A stretch of DNA of 64,000 nt from NCBI RefSeq assembly GCF_900141745.1, contig NZ_FSRM01000002.1, forward strand, positions 2,542,001 to 2,606,000, read 5' to 3'. Numbering within the stretch: position 1 is the stretch's first letter; each line of letters opens with the position of its first letter. Below the pieces are notes generated by a model that was not told the DNA's origin, ran no database searches, and saw nothing but the letters and a program-made list of their open reading frames with translations. The position numbers and the translations under genes are program-made. The stretch comes from Paraburkholderia phenazinium. Its GTDB lineage: Bacteria > Pseudomonadota > Gammaproteobacteria > Burkholderiales > Burkholderiaceae. Below, piece after piece: positions 25,083 to 41,220 of this stretch.

Positions 25083-26189
25083 ATGAATCCGGTGAATACC
25101 GCAACTCTTGCCCCTGGCGCGCTCGGCGCCTCACCGGAGGCGCTCGCTGCGGCGCAACCGGGCACGCCGGGCGGCGTGCAGATCGAGCATCTGACCGTGC
25201 GTTTCGGTACGCGCACGGTGCTCGATGACCTGTCGCTTAACATCGAGCGCGGCGAATTGCTGACTGTGCTCGGCCGCAGCGGGTGCGGCAAGACGACGTT
25301 GTTGCGTTTCATCGCCGGATTCATCGAAGCGGATGGTCTCGCCGGCACCTTGACGGTGGCCGGTCACGATCTCACGCATGTACCACCGCACAAGCGCAAT
25401 CTCGGCCTGTTGTTCCAGAGCTATGCGCTGTTTCCTCATCTGTCGGTGTTCGAGAACGTAGCGTTCGGTTTGCGCGCGCGTCGTGAATCGTCCAAGGAGA
25501 TCGCCCGCCGTGTGGCGGATGCGTTGAAGCTCGTGCAGCTTGGCGATTCGGGCCATGTCATGCCGGCACAATTGTCGGGCGGCATGCAGCAGCGCGTGGC
25601 GCTCGCGCGTGCGCTCGTGATCGAGCCGGATGTGCTGTTGCTCGACGAACCGCTTTCCGCACTCGATGCCAATCTGCGCGCCTCGGTGCGTTCCGAACTG
25701 AAGGCGCTGCATGAGCGTCTGCCGAATCTCACCATTGTTTGCGTGACGCACGATCAGGACGACGCGCTGGTGTTGTCCGACCGTACGCTGCTGATGCGCG
25801 AAGGTCACATTGCGCAACTCGGCACACCGCAGCAACTCTACGATCAACCGAACGACGGCTTCGTGGCGCGTTATCTCGGCGCAGCCAATCTGCTGCCGCC
25901 GCACGTCGCGTTTCCGCTCGGCGATTCGCGCTACAACGAACGTGAGCGGGTGGCCTGCCTGCGTCCCGAAGCGCTGCGGATCGTGCCGCTCGGCGAAGGG
26001 CATCTGCACGGCATGATCAGCTCGGTCGAGTGGTATGGCGCGGTGCTGTCGGTGTCCGTCGTGCTCGATGCGATGCCCAGCGAGCCCGTGCTCGTCACGA
26101 TGCAACGCGGCCACGGCATGCTGCCCGAGAAGGGCGCGCGTATCTCCTTGCGCTATGAGGCAGACGATGTCGTCCTTATCAACCCCTGA
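25083..26189 (+). CDS. phnT: AEP ABC transporter ATP-binding protein
   Basis: A 368-residue ABC ATPase. Walker A GRSGCGKTT (near residue 63), Q-loop 'LLFQSYALFPHLSVFENVAFGL', signature LSGGMQQRVALARAL, Walker B 'LLLDEPLSALD' and the switch His in 'VCVTHDQDDAL' are all seen, followed by a TOBE-type C-terminal domain. The start is ambiguous: GGAGGA at 25078-25083 overlaps the ATG at 25083 and is better spaced for the GTG at 25092. It lies 108 bp after phnS, and its end overlaps the next permease gene by 23 bp. Confidence 0.93.
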   Translation: MNPVNTATLAPGALGASPEALAAAQPGTPGGVQIEHLTVRFGTRTVLDDLSLNIERGELLTVLGRSGCGKTTLLRFIAGFIEADGLAGTLTVAGHDLTHVPPHKRNLGLLFQSYALFPHLSVFENVAFGLRARRESSKEIARRVADALKLVQLGDSGHVMPAQLSGGMQQRVALARALVIEPDVLLLDEPLSALDANLRASVRSELKALHERLPNLTIVCVTHDQDDALVLSDRTLLMREGHIAQLGTPQQLYDQPNDGFVARYLGAANLLPPHVAFPLGDSRYNERERVACLRPEALRIVPLGEGHLHGMISSVEWYGAVLSVSVVLDAMPSEPVLVTMQRGHGMLPEKGARISLRYEADDVVLINP

Positions 26190-27093
26190 TAGTCCCGACG
26201 CGCTCGGCGACGCGCGGCGCGCGGCCACCTTCGCTTCGCACGCGGCTGCGGTACGCCGTCGAGAACGTGCGGCGCAGTGGCAACTGGTGTTCCTCACCGT
26301 GGTGGTGCTCGGACCGCTGGTGATCTATCCGCTGGTGCGGCTGCTGTTGTTGAGTCTGACCGGGCCGCATGGCGGCTTCGGTTTTCAGGCGTACGCGGCG
26401 TTTTTCAGCAATCCTGACACGCGCGGCGTGGTCGGCACGACGCTGTGGATCCTGTTCGCAAGCGCGGGTCTGGCGTCGCTGCTCGGTGTGGCGCTCGCGT
26501 CGATGCTGTTCTTCAAGCCGTTTCCCGGCGCGCGGCTCGTCACGCGTTTTCTTGAACTGTTCGTTGCCTTTCCGTCGTTCCTTGTCGCCTTCACGTTGAT
26601 CTTTTTATACGGCTCGCAAGGTTCGGTCAGCATCGGCTTGCAGCGGCTCTTTCATCTGCAGGCGCCGCCGCTCGATTTCCTGTTCGGCGTGGGCGGCGTG
26701 ATTCTCGCGGAAGTGGTGTTCTACGCGCCATTCGTGGTGCGCCCGACGCTCGCCTCGTTCGCGACCCTCGACATGCGCCTGATCGAAGCCGCCCGCAGTC
26801 TCGGCGCGAATGGCTTGATGGTGGCGTTCAAGGTGATCCTGCCGCTTGCATGGCCGGGCATTGCAGCCGGCACGATCCTGTGCTTTCTGCTGACGCTCAA
26901 CGAGTTTGGCATTTTGCTGGTGCTCGGCAGCGCGCATCTGATCACGCTGCCGGTTGCCATCTACAGTTCCGCGACCGTCGACCTGGATCTGCCGACCGCC
27001 GCGGCCGGCGCTGTGGTGATGCTGATGATGTCTCTGTCGCTGTATGCGTTGTACCGCCAGGTCAACCGCCGCAAGGTTAGAGGAGCACGGTAA
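26167..27093 (+). CDS. phnU: AEP ABC transporter permease (PhnU)
   Basis: A 308-residue inner-membrane permease. The first ~45 residues are cytoplasmic and alanine/arginine-rich; six hydrophobic segments follow, with the EAA loop 'EAARSLGANGLMVAFKVILPLAWPGI' that docks on the ATPase. The ATG at 26167 is inside the phnT reading frame end (23-bp overlap), indicating translational coupling. Paired with the second permease to form the channel. Confidence 0.92.
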   Translation: MSSLSTPDSPDALGDARRAATFASHAAAVRRRERAAQWQLVFLTVVVLGPLVIYPLVRLLLLSLTGPHGGFGFQAYAAFFSNPDTRGVVGTTLWILFASAGLASLLGVALASMLFFKPFPGARLVTRFLELFVAFPSFLVAFTLIFLYGSQGSVSIGLQRLFHLQAPPLDFLFGVGGVILAEVVFYAPFVVRPTLASFATLDMRLIEAARSLGANGLMVAFKVILPLAWPGIAAGTILCFLLTLNEFGILLVLGSAHLITLPVAIYSSATVDLDLPTAAAGAVVMLMMSLSLYALYRQVNRRKVRGAR

Positions 27094-27956
27094 TGGCCGT
27101 CGAACTGGATCCCACTGTCTTGCCGGTCATGCACAAGCGTGCGCGTCCGGTGCAGCGTAGCCTCGCCACGCGCGTCGCAGGCGGTGCCTTCATGGCGTTC
27201 GCCGCGTTGCTGTGCTTCTGGCTGTTCGTATTGCCGGTGGTGGTGGTGGCGCTATCGAGCGTGGCCGCTCACTGGTCCGGCACGATCTTGCCCGACGGTT
27301 TCAGCATGCGCTGGTTCGAGCGCCTCGGTTCGAGCGATTTCGATGCGCTCAGTACGAGTCTCGAGATCGGCTTCGGCGTCGCGGTGCTTGGCACCATCCT
27401 CGGGCTCTGGCTGGCGCTGGCGCTCGAAGGGCGCGATCGGCGCGGGCTCGGTGCGTTCGTCGATACGATCGCGATGATGCCCAACGGGGTGCCGAGCGTG
27501 GTGCTCGGGCTGGCGGTGCTGATTGCATATCACAAACGTCCGCTCGATCTGTCGAGCTCGGCCGCGATTGTGGTGCTGGTGCAGCTCGCGCTAGTCCTGC
27601 CGTTCTGCTACCGATGTGCCGCCGCGGCGTTGCGCCCGGAACTGACCATCCTGCGCGAGGCGGCTGCCAGCCTCGGCGCGCCGCCGTCGATGGTGCTGCG
27701 CCGGGTCGTCCTGCCGCAACTGGTGCCGGCCATCCGCGCGAGTCTCGCGCTCGGTTTCGCGCTTTCGCTTGGCGAACTGGGCGCCACGCTGACCGTGTAT
27801 CCGCCGGGATTTGCGACGGTGCCGATCGTCGTGGTCGGTCAGGTCGAGCGCGGCTATTACCTGCCGGCCTCGGCCCTCTCGCTGATTCTGCTGCTTGTCT
27901 CGCTCGCGGCGCTGCTGTTGATCGCCGCACGGATTCCGCGCCGCCGGGCCGACTGA
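27093..27956 (+). CDS. phnV: AEP ABC transporter permease (PhnV)
   Basis: A 287-residue permease starting in a TAATG overlap with phnU. Six membrane segments, EAA loop 'REAAASLGAPPSMVLRRVVLPQLVPAI', and a basic C-terminal end (RIPRRRAD). It completes the PhnS-T-U-V importer. A 78-bp gap with a dyad separates it from the GntR regulator. Confidence 0.92.
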   Translation: MAVELDPTVLPVMHKRARPVQRSLATRVAGGAFMAFAALLCFWLFVLPVVVVALSSVAAHWSGTILPDGFSMRWFERLGSSDFDALSTSLEIGFGVAVLGTILGLWLALALEGRDRRGLGAFVDTIAMMPNGVPSVVLGLAVLIAYHKRPLDLSSSAAIVVLVQLALVLPFCYRCAAAALRPELTILREAAASLGAPPSMVLRRVVLPQLVPAIRASLALGFALSLGELGATLTVYPPGFATVPIVVVGQVERGYYLPASALSLILLLVSLAALLLIAARIPRRRAD

Positions 27957-27981
27957 CCCGCGGATTGCCCTGACTTCCGGT

Positions 27982-28006
27982 GTTGAACGTCAAGTCGGCG
28001 TTCAAC
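27982..28006. promoter_or_regulatory. 8-bp inverted repeat before the GntR regulator gene
   Basis: GTTGAACG (27982-27989) and CGTTCAAC (27999-28006) are perfect inverted repeats with a nine-base spacer, between phnV and the GntR gene. It may be the GntR operator or an attenuating hairpin; no T-tract follows. Confidence 0.5.
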
Positions 28007-28034
28007 GCACGTTGATGTGGCAAAAAATGTCGAA

Positions 28035-31520
<3,486 letters not shown>

Positions 31521-31524
31521 TGTT

Positions 31525-32085
31525 GTGGCTTTGAGTCTTCATGATATTCGTACATTGTTTGAGCAGTACGGCAACGTCGCCTATAGCGGCGAACCGGTGA
31601 CGCAGCTGGAGCACGCGCTGCAGAGTGGGGCGCTGGCTGAAAAGGAGGGCGCAAGCGATGAACTGGTCGCTGCTGCTTTCCTGCATGATCTTGGGCATTT
31701 GCTGAACCGCTTCGGCGAGACGCCTACCGCACGCGGTATCGACGATCTGCATCAGTATTTTGCGTTGCCGTTTCTGCGTCCTGTATTGCCGGATGCGGTG
31801 TTGGAGCCGATTCGTCTGCACGTCGACGCGAAGCGTTGCCTGTGCGCAATCGACGATACGTACTTTGGACGCCTCTCGGCTGATTCTGTGCGCAGTCTTG
31901 AATTGCAGGGCGGCATCTTCAGCAGGCAGGAAGCGGATGAATTTCTCAACAAACCCTTTGCGGAAGATGCGCTACGCGTGCGCCGCTGGGACGATCTCGC
32001 CAAAGAGGCGAACCGCGCGACCCCTGATGTGGATCATTACCTGGATGTCGTGGAACGGGTGATGGAGACGCACGCTACGGCGTGA
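31525..32085 (+). CDS. PhnZ-like HD-domain protein of the phosphonate operon
   Basis: A 186-residue HD-superfamily protein starting at GTG with GGGAG upstream and beginning four bases after phnY. Residues expected in PhnZ-type mixed-valence diiron oxygenases are present: Tyr20 and Glu23 in 'YSGEPVTQLEH', His30, His54-Asp55 (LHDLGH), His76 (DLHQYF), His99 and Lys103 (LHVDAKR) and Asp156/157 (RRWDDLAKE). PhnZ oxidatively cleaves 2-amino-1-hydroxyethylphosphonate to glycine and phosphate. No PhnY*-type dioxygenase lies nearby, so the substrate may differ. It corresponds to the 'phosphonate degradation operon-associated HD' group often seen beside such genes. Confidence 0.85.
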   Translation: MALSLHDIRTLFEQYGNVAYSGEPVTQLEHALQSGALAEKEGASDELVAAAFLHDLGHLLNRFGETPTARGIDDLHQYFALPFLRPVLPDAVLEPIRLHVDAKRCLCAIDDTYFGRLSADSVRSLELQGGIFSRQEADEFLNKPFAEDALRVRRWDDLAKEANRATPDVDHYLDVVERVMETHATA

Positions 32086-32125
32086 TCGGGGTACTTCATT
32101 TCTGTGGTTATGGTGGCCCTGTGAT

Positions 32126-32140
32126 GTAAGCGTCGCTTAC
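32126..32140. promoter_or_regulatory. 15-bp dyad upstream of the rrn promoter
   Basis: GTAAGCG-T-CGCTTAC is a perfect palindrome with a single central base, 48 bp upstream of the rrn -35. Too little loop for a stable hairpin, so a protein-binding site is more likely. Confidence 0.4.
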
Positions 32141-32187
32141 GTTCGCGGCTGCGTTTTCACGTCCCTTTCCTAGTGTGCAAATAGCGC

Positions 32188-32216
32188 TTGCAAGCCATGT
32201 GCTGGGTCGCTAGAAT
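32188..32216 (+). promoter_or_regulatory. rrn promoter
   Basis: TTGCAA (32188-32193) and TAGAAT (32211-32216) with a 17-bp spacer, followed by a C/T-rich discriminator, about 440 bp upstream of mature 16S. This is the best promoter match in the leader. Confidence 0.65.
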
Positions 32217-32448
32217 CTCGTTCTTTCGCGCTTCGGACAGCGGAGCGCGGGGAGCGGGAGAGCCAGCAGTGGCAAGGCTTTCGGCGGGTTGGGCAGGTCA
32301 GGCTGGTGCAAAAAACCTGTTGACGACGTAGCGGAAGTTCTTCATAATCTCGTTTCTCTGCTGCTGATGCAGCGACGCAGAACGAAGCGGTACCGAAGGG
32401 TTGTGAAGGTGATGCAACGCGGTGCCGGTTTGGTGGTGAATGCGTAAC

Positions 32449-32466
32449 CGATCTTTAAAAATTAAC
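32449..32466 (+). promoter_or_regulatory. boxA-like antitermination site in the rrn leader
   Basis: CGATCTTTAAAAATTAAC resembles the boxA consensus (TGCTCTTTAACA). It lies about 190 bases before mature 16S, where Nus factors would load. Confidence 0.5.
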
Positions 32467-32655
32467 AGCCGATAAGTGTGGGCGCTTGATGGCGACGCGG
32501 CGGTGGGCCTTTCGGGGTTTGCTGCGAAAGCGAAAGTATCAAGTCTCACACAGTAATGAAAGGAAGGTTTTTTCATCGCAAGATGATTGAACAATTCGTC
32601 AGTACGTTGAGTGAGCGACCGGTTCTTGATTGAACCGAAAACAGTAACAGGAATT

Positions 32656-34186
<1,531 letters not shown>

Positions 34187-34250
34187 CTCGAGCTAACGTG
34201 TCAAACGTTGAGCGCTCACGCTTATCGGCTGTGATTTAAGACAGACTCAG

Positions 34251-34327
34251 GGGTCTGTAGCTCAGTCGGTTAGAGCACCGTCTTGATAAGGCGGGGGTCG
34301 ATGGTTCGAATCCATCCAGACCCACCA
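34251..34327 (+). tRNA. tRNA-Ile (GAT)
   Basis: 77-nt cloverleaf with acceptor GGGTCTG / CAGACCC, anticodon loop CTTGATAA with GAT, T-loop GGTTCGAATCC and encoded CCA end. In the usual rrn spacer position. Confidence 0.97.
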
Positions 34328-34400
34328 CTGTTTCTGCGGTGGCTGCGCTAATGACTGAAACCCCTGGGGCATCAATACAGATAGAGATGTCTGTGTGACT

Positions 34401-34476
34401 GGGGGATTAGCTCAGCTGGGAGAGCACCTGCTTTGCAAGCAGGGGGTCGTCGGTTCGATCCCGTCATCCTCCACCA
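34401..34476 (+). tRNA. tRNA-Ala (TGC)
   Basis: 76-nt cloverleaf with acceptor GGGGGAT / ATCCTCC, anticodon TGC in the loop TTTGCAA, T-loop GGTTCGATCCC and encoded CCA. Follows tRNA-Ile in the spacer. Confidence 0.97.
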
Positions 34477-34794
34477 ATCCTCAATGCAGAAAGTCTGGTT
34501 CGGTGAACCGGGCGTTATGCATTGGCGATTGAGCCAGTCAGAGTGGTACGCAATCAGAGATTGCGATATCGGCTGTCGTTCTTTAACAATCAGGAAGAAG
34601 TAGTAAAGAGATTCACGAAAGATCACTTAGAGATGGGTGATTGAGTAGGTGAATCAGGGTTGTGATTGTATCAATGTATTTTTAAGTGATCGAAAGATTG
34701 CTTTGGAATACGGCGCAACACGAATACTCAACCTGTAACGATGTGGCAAGCGTTGCATCCCCAGTGGATGCGGCATGAGACACACCCGTTATAG
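34477..34794 (+). other. tRNA-Ala to 23S spacer
   Basis: A 318-bp transcribed spacer with no gene. It includes the boxA-like GTTCTTTAACAAT at 34578-34590. Confidence 0.6.
34578..34590 (+). promoter_or_regulatory. boxA antitermination site before 23S
   Basis: GTTCTTTAACAAT closely matches the boxA consensus (TGCTCTTTAACAA), in the usual position ahead of 23S. Confidence 0.65.
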
Positions 34795-37674
<2,880 letters not shown>

Positions 37675-37903
37675 ATAACAGGTGTGTCTCGACCCGGGTT
37701 GGCGCTTTAGCGCCTACCCGGGTCCGATCCCCGAAGGGGATGCGTGTGAACCCCCAGACGGGGGTAGCAGAACGCACGGTTGAGTGATCGATGTTGTGCC
37801 AGAAACAACACAACCCCAGAACGCTCACCGCTGGTGAGCATCACCAGAAACTACTTCTTCCCGATTGGCCGTACTGCTCCATGAGCAGTGCAGCAACAAG
37901 TCA

Positions 37904-38019
37904 TGCCTGATGACCATAGCGTGTCGGTACCACCCCTTCCCATCCCGAACAGGACCGTGAAACGACTCCACGCCGATGATAGTGCGGATTACCCGTGTGA
38001 AAGTAGGTAATCGTCAGGC
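37904..38019 (+). rRNA. 5S ribosomal RNA
   Basis: Begins TGCCTGATGACCATAGC and ends in GTCAGGC, which pairs with the 5' end. Contains CCCGAACAGG...GTGAAACG and CGCCGATGATAGTG, the 5S loop signatures. Separated from 23S by about 230 bp of spacer with no tRNA. Ends are approximate. Confidence 0.93.
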
Positions 38020-38032
38020 TCCCTAGCAGCAT

Positions 38033-38070
38033 CAGAAACCCCACCCCGCAAAGGTGGGGTTTCTGCGTTT
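38033..38070 (+). terminator. rrn operon terminator
   Basis: CAGAAACCCCACC (38033-38045) pairs over 13 bp with GGTGGGGTTTCTG (38053-38065), then CGTTT, 13 bases after 5S. Strong stem; short T-tract. Confidence 0.85.
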
Positions 38071-38177
38071 ACGCGCGCAAATACGCTCGTCAAACCCCTC
38101 CACAGACCTCAAAGACCCAAGCACTCCGGCAGCGCTGACAGAGTCGCTCACTGGCAACGCCGCTTCATCCCGCCAAA

Positions 38178-38828
38178 TCAAAGCGTCAACTGCATCACAC
38201 CACATGCCGCCAACGTCCCTGTCCAGAGCAGATCGAAGTTGAGCCACTTGGTGCGCAAACCGCCAACGCCAAAGTGGTCGAACACAGCCACAGCGATCAC
38301 ACCTGTAGTCACCAGCATCGCAGCACTATGCACGCCCAAGGCGATCGCCGCGATCGTCGCAGTAGGCCCGGAGCTGGAGATCACGGTGCCTGGCGCGTGA
38401 GCCAACGCGCCGCATATCGGCATTAGAGCCGGAATCAACATGAGTCCGGCACCGTGCGAACCTGCCATCACAAACGACCAGACCATCAGCCCGGCAAAGC
38501 CTGTCTGCATACCCACGCGCGGTCGCATGCAATGGCCTCGCAACGCATGCCACGCCGCCCAACCGATCAGCAAGACCCCACACACTCGGCTCAATACGGA
38601 ATGATCGATGATCATACCGAGCGACAACCCGGCCATCAGCATGCAGCCGGCGGCGAGTGCATGTCCGAGTGCGATTGGTATCAGCGAGAGCAAGACCACT
38701 CGCCGACTGCGTCGATACAGTCCAAGCGCGACAGCAAACAGCCAGCCCATCGCCGGGTTGATGCCGTGAAACGCGCCGAGCGCGGCAACCACGAACCATG
38801 TCCACCACGTCGACGTCGATGGATTCAT
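38178..38828 (-). CDS. Membrane protein coupled to methanethiol oxidase gene
   Basis: A 216-residue integral membrane protein with about six or seven hydrophobic segments. The N-terminus has the string 'GAFHGINPAMGWLFAVALGLY' and then 'LIPIALGHALAAGCMLMAG'; the His, Asn-Pro and second His-Ala motifs recall metal (nickel/cobalt, HupE/UreJ-type) or TauE-like permeases, but I cannot assign a family. Its ATG lies five bases after the stop of the methanethiol oxidase gene, so it is translationally coupled to it. Possible roles are copper or other metal supply to the enzyme or export of a sulfur product; both are inference. Confidence 0.7.
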   Translation of the reverse strand: MNPSTSTWWTWFVVAALGAFHGINPAMGWLFAVALGLYRRSRRVVLLSLIPIALGHALAAGCMLMAGLSLGMIIDHSVLSRVCGVLLIGWAAWHALRGHCMRPRVGMQTGFAGLMVWSFVMAGSHGAGLMLIPALMPICGALAHAPGTVISSSGPTATIAAIALGVHSAAMLVTTGVIAVAVFDHFGVGGLRTKWLNFDLLWTGTLAACGVMQLTL

Positions 38829-38833
38829 GCCGT

Positions 38834-40228
38834 TCAGGGATAGCAGTACGAATCAGACGAACAGTCGCCGCCTTGCAGACGAATCTGATGCGGCCGATGC
38901 CCTTCCGGCCACTCCAGAAAGAACTCCTCATCGAACGACAGACCGCCGTCCGGGCCTGCATCGAGCTTGACCATCCAGCCGTCGATGCCATCCGGATAAA
39001 ACTGCGGATCGACCGCACCGTACAGCGAGTTCGTAAAGTAGATCCGTTTGCCGTCGCGACTTACCTCGACCATTTGCGGACCACCGCTGAGCGCACTGTT
39101 CGAGGCACCCGGGTGGGTCGCCCGCGAGACGATGCCGCCAATACGCACTTTCCCCGTAAGTTTCGGTGCGAACGGATCGGACACGTCGTATTGCAGCAGA
39201 TCGCCCGTGCCCCAGCAGGACACGTAAAGAAAACGATCATCGAGCGAAAGATCGATGTCAGTCACAAGCGGCGGCACCGCGCCGAAGGACTTGAGGACTG
39301 GCGGAAGCAATGCGGGGTCAGCAGGCTCAGCGGGAATATCAATGATCTTGCGCACCGCCCACTTGTCCTTGTCGCGATACCAGGTCCAGATGGACGAAGA
39401 CAAATCCTTCAGACTGATCACGCAATTGACGAAACCATGCGCTTTGGTCGGATCGTGCGCCGGCCGCAATTCGAACACGAGTTGGTATTCCGGTCCGAAA
39501 TCAATTTCCTGCAGATGTTTGCGGCGCGTGAAATCCCAAAAATGCAGACGGCGACCGTAACGCGCGCCGAGAAGCACCTCCGGAATCAAACCATTCTCGA
39601 ACGTATCCGGTGTACCCCATTCGCTGGTGACGAGCGTGTCGTAGCCGAGGTGCCACCAGCCGTCGTACGCGAGTTGCTGCGAGCCGCGGTCGACTTCCCA
39701 GCGTCCGAGTGGCTCAAAACTTTCCGGATCGAGCAGGAAGATTCCACCGGGTGCACCGCCCTCGGCGTTGCCGAGGGCGGTCACATAGATCCCACCCGGA
39801 CCACAATGTACGGTGTGCGGACGGCTATAACCCGTGCGGCTCGCAATGGTGGCCGGCTCGATCGTCTTGACGATAGTCGGATGAAGGGGATCAGGCTTCG
39901 TATCGAGGATATAGATGCGCGACGAGCGTAACCCAGGCACAACCAGGTAACGCCGCTCCGTATGCGGATGTGGCGCGTTGGGGCAGAGGCAGGAAGAGCA
40001 TGCATTCCAGCCGAAATGATGCAGCTCGTCGCCGGCATGCGGCATGGCCAGATTGCCGACGATGCTGGCATAAGCCGGAGAGGCCGGATCGACATCGACC
40101 ACTGCGATCTCATCCGGCCGGGTGCGATCAGGATCGAACGCGGCCACATAGGCGAGCTTTTCGGGCGGCGCCTCTGCGGCAAGGCGCGGTGAGGGATAAA
40201 AGCTCGGGTCCGGCTTCCAGATGCCCAT
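38834..40228 (-). CDS. mtoX: SBP56-family methanethiol oxidase (selenium-binding protein)
   Basis: A 464-residue protein of the SELENBP1/MtoX family, which oxidises methanethiol to formaldehyde, sulfide and hydrogen peroxide in a copper-dependent way. Signature regions: 'YVAAFDPDRTRPDEIAVVDVDP', 'HAGDELHHFGWNACSSCLCP' (the Cys and His cluster), 'RPHTVHCGPGGIYVTALG', 'WWHLGYDTLVTSEWGTP', 'YVSCWGTGDLLQYDVSDP', and 'GHRPHQIRLQGGDCSSDSYCYP' at the C-terminus. No signal peptide is visible, unlike periplasmic MtoX of Hyphomicrobium. The start is fixed by GGAGGAGG at the ribosome site. A membrane protein gene follows directly. Confidence 0.9.
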   Translation of the reverse strand: MGIWKPDPSFYPSPRLAAEAPPEKLAYVAAFDPDRTRPDEIAVVDVDPASPAYASIVGNLAMPHAGDELHHFGWNACSSCLCPNAPHPHTERRYLVVPGLRSSRIYILDTKPDPLHPTIVKTIEPATIASRTGYSRPHTVHCGPGGIYVTALGNAEGGAPGGIFLLDPESFEPLGRWEVDRGSQQLAYDGWWHLGYDTLVTSEWGTPDTFENGLIPEVLLGARYGRRLHFWDFTRRKHLQEIDFGPEYQLVFELRPAHDPTKAHGFVNCVISLKDLSSSIWTWYRDKDKWAVRKIIDIPAEPADPALLPPVLKSFGAVPPLVTDIDLSLDDRFLYVSCWGTGDLLQYDVSDPFAPKLTGKVRIGGIVSRATHPGASNSALSGGPQMVEVSRDGKRIYFTNSLYGAVDPQFYPDGIDGWMVKLDAGPDGGLSFDEEFFLEWPEGHRPHQIRLQGGDCSSDSYCYP

Positions 40229-40505
40229 GGTGCTCCTCCTCCGTATCAGTGCGACTCGGGACGACACAACTAGCCATCTTGAACTGTAGTTGGTTTAAGC
40301 CACGCTCAAAGCTCGATATGGAATAAGCAAATGCGCCGACGTTATGGGGCAAGGCGAGTTCGCACAACGCGCAATGCACAATGCGTCGTATGCGATCTGT
40401 GCGACGAAGTCGATCGCGAGAAGAAGGGGGACGTGATGAGAGCGACGTAGCAGCGGTTTGATGCATTGCAAGTCAGGCGACCGAAGTCGCCCGACACGGC
40501 AAACG

Positions 40506-40763
40506 CTAGACTCCGCGCCGACTAAACAGGCGGACGATAAACAACAGAATGACCGCACCGATTACCGCTGTGATGATCGAGCCGATCCAGCCACCCCCAA
40601 GCGAGATGTGCAGGACGCCGGAAAGCCAACCGCCGATAAACGCGCCGACGATCCCGACAATGATGTCGACGATCAACCCGAAACCGCCGCCCTTGACGAG
40701 CACACCAGCTAGCCAGCCGGCGATCGCGCCAATGATGAGCCATGCAATGATGCCGTGTTCCAT
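40506..40763 (-). CDS. GlsB/YeaQ/YmgE family membrane protein
   Basis: An 85-residue protein with three membrane segments and the family pattern 'IIAWLIIGAIAGWLAGVLVKGGGFGLIVDIIVGIVGAFIGGWL', ending in a basic tail. The family is linked to stress responses, without defined biochemistry. ATG at 40763 is chosen because GGAG lies upstream; the TTG at 40769 is a longer reading. Single-gene unit. Confidence 0.9.
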   Translation of the reverse strand: MEHGIIAWLIIGAIAGWLAGVLVKGGGFGLIVDIIVGIVGAFIGGWLSGVLHISLGGGWIGSIITAVIGAVILLFIVRLFSRRGV

Positions 40764-41220
40764 AATCAAGACTCCATGGTTGAGCGTGAAAAATTCACGG
40801 TGACAGAGCTTAGTCCAAGGGGGTGACGCAGTCCATATTCAGGATATGGATTTAACAATGTCTGAATGTATTGTGGAGGGATTGGCGATGAGGCCGCCGC
40901 GGTGGCGGGACAGGGCGCATAGCCAGAGTGGCTATGGCGCAAAGGCACGGTAAGACAACGCGCAGTCGCTCGGTTCATTTCGTTCTCGGTCTCGGGCTGC
41001 ACAGACATACGGACCATCGATTCACACGACGCACTCTACCATCAATGCAACGCGGCGCCGGCCGATGCTTCGTCTACGGTTGTTATAGATGACGCCGTCG
41101 CCGGGCGCAAGGCGTGGACTACCACCCGCGGCCGGTGCCCCCAGGTTGGGCGTTTGAAAGCGAAGCGGCGGCGCGGGCCGAACAGACGTTTAGGTGCCGG
41201 CTTCCACACAGCACGCGGCG
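40764..41220. other. Intergenic region with no supported gene
   Basis: About 457 bp between the YeaQ-like and mgtC-type genes. The frame on the minus strand at 40766-41017 has no ribosome site or family match. No clear hairpin or operator seen. Confidence 0.5.

Larger units (their letters stand above)
32086..32655 (+). other. rrn upstream and leader region
   Basis: Carries the dyad at 32126, the rrn promoter at 32188-32216, and a long leader with the boxA-like site at 32449-32466. It contains no gene. No strong terminator for the preceding phosphonate operon is seen. Confidence 0.6.

Noticed and set aside
34372..34626. 84-residue minus-strand frame containing MTGSNRRPPACKAGALPAELIP
   Set aside because: It is the antisense reading of the tRNA-Ala gene and its spacer, a well-known false protein.
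38798..39931. 377-residue + strand frame opposite mtoX
   Set aside because: Shadow of the mtoX frame; no family-like sequence.
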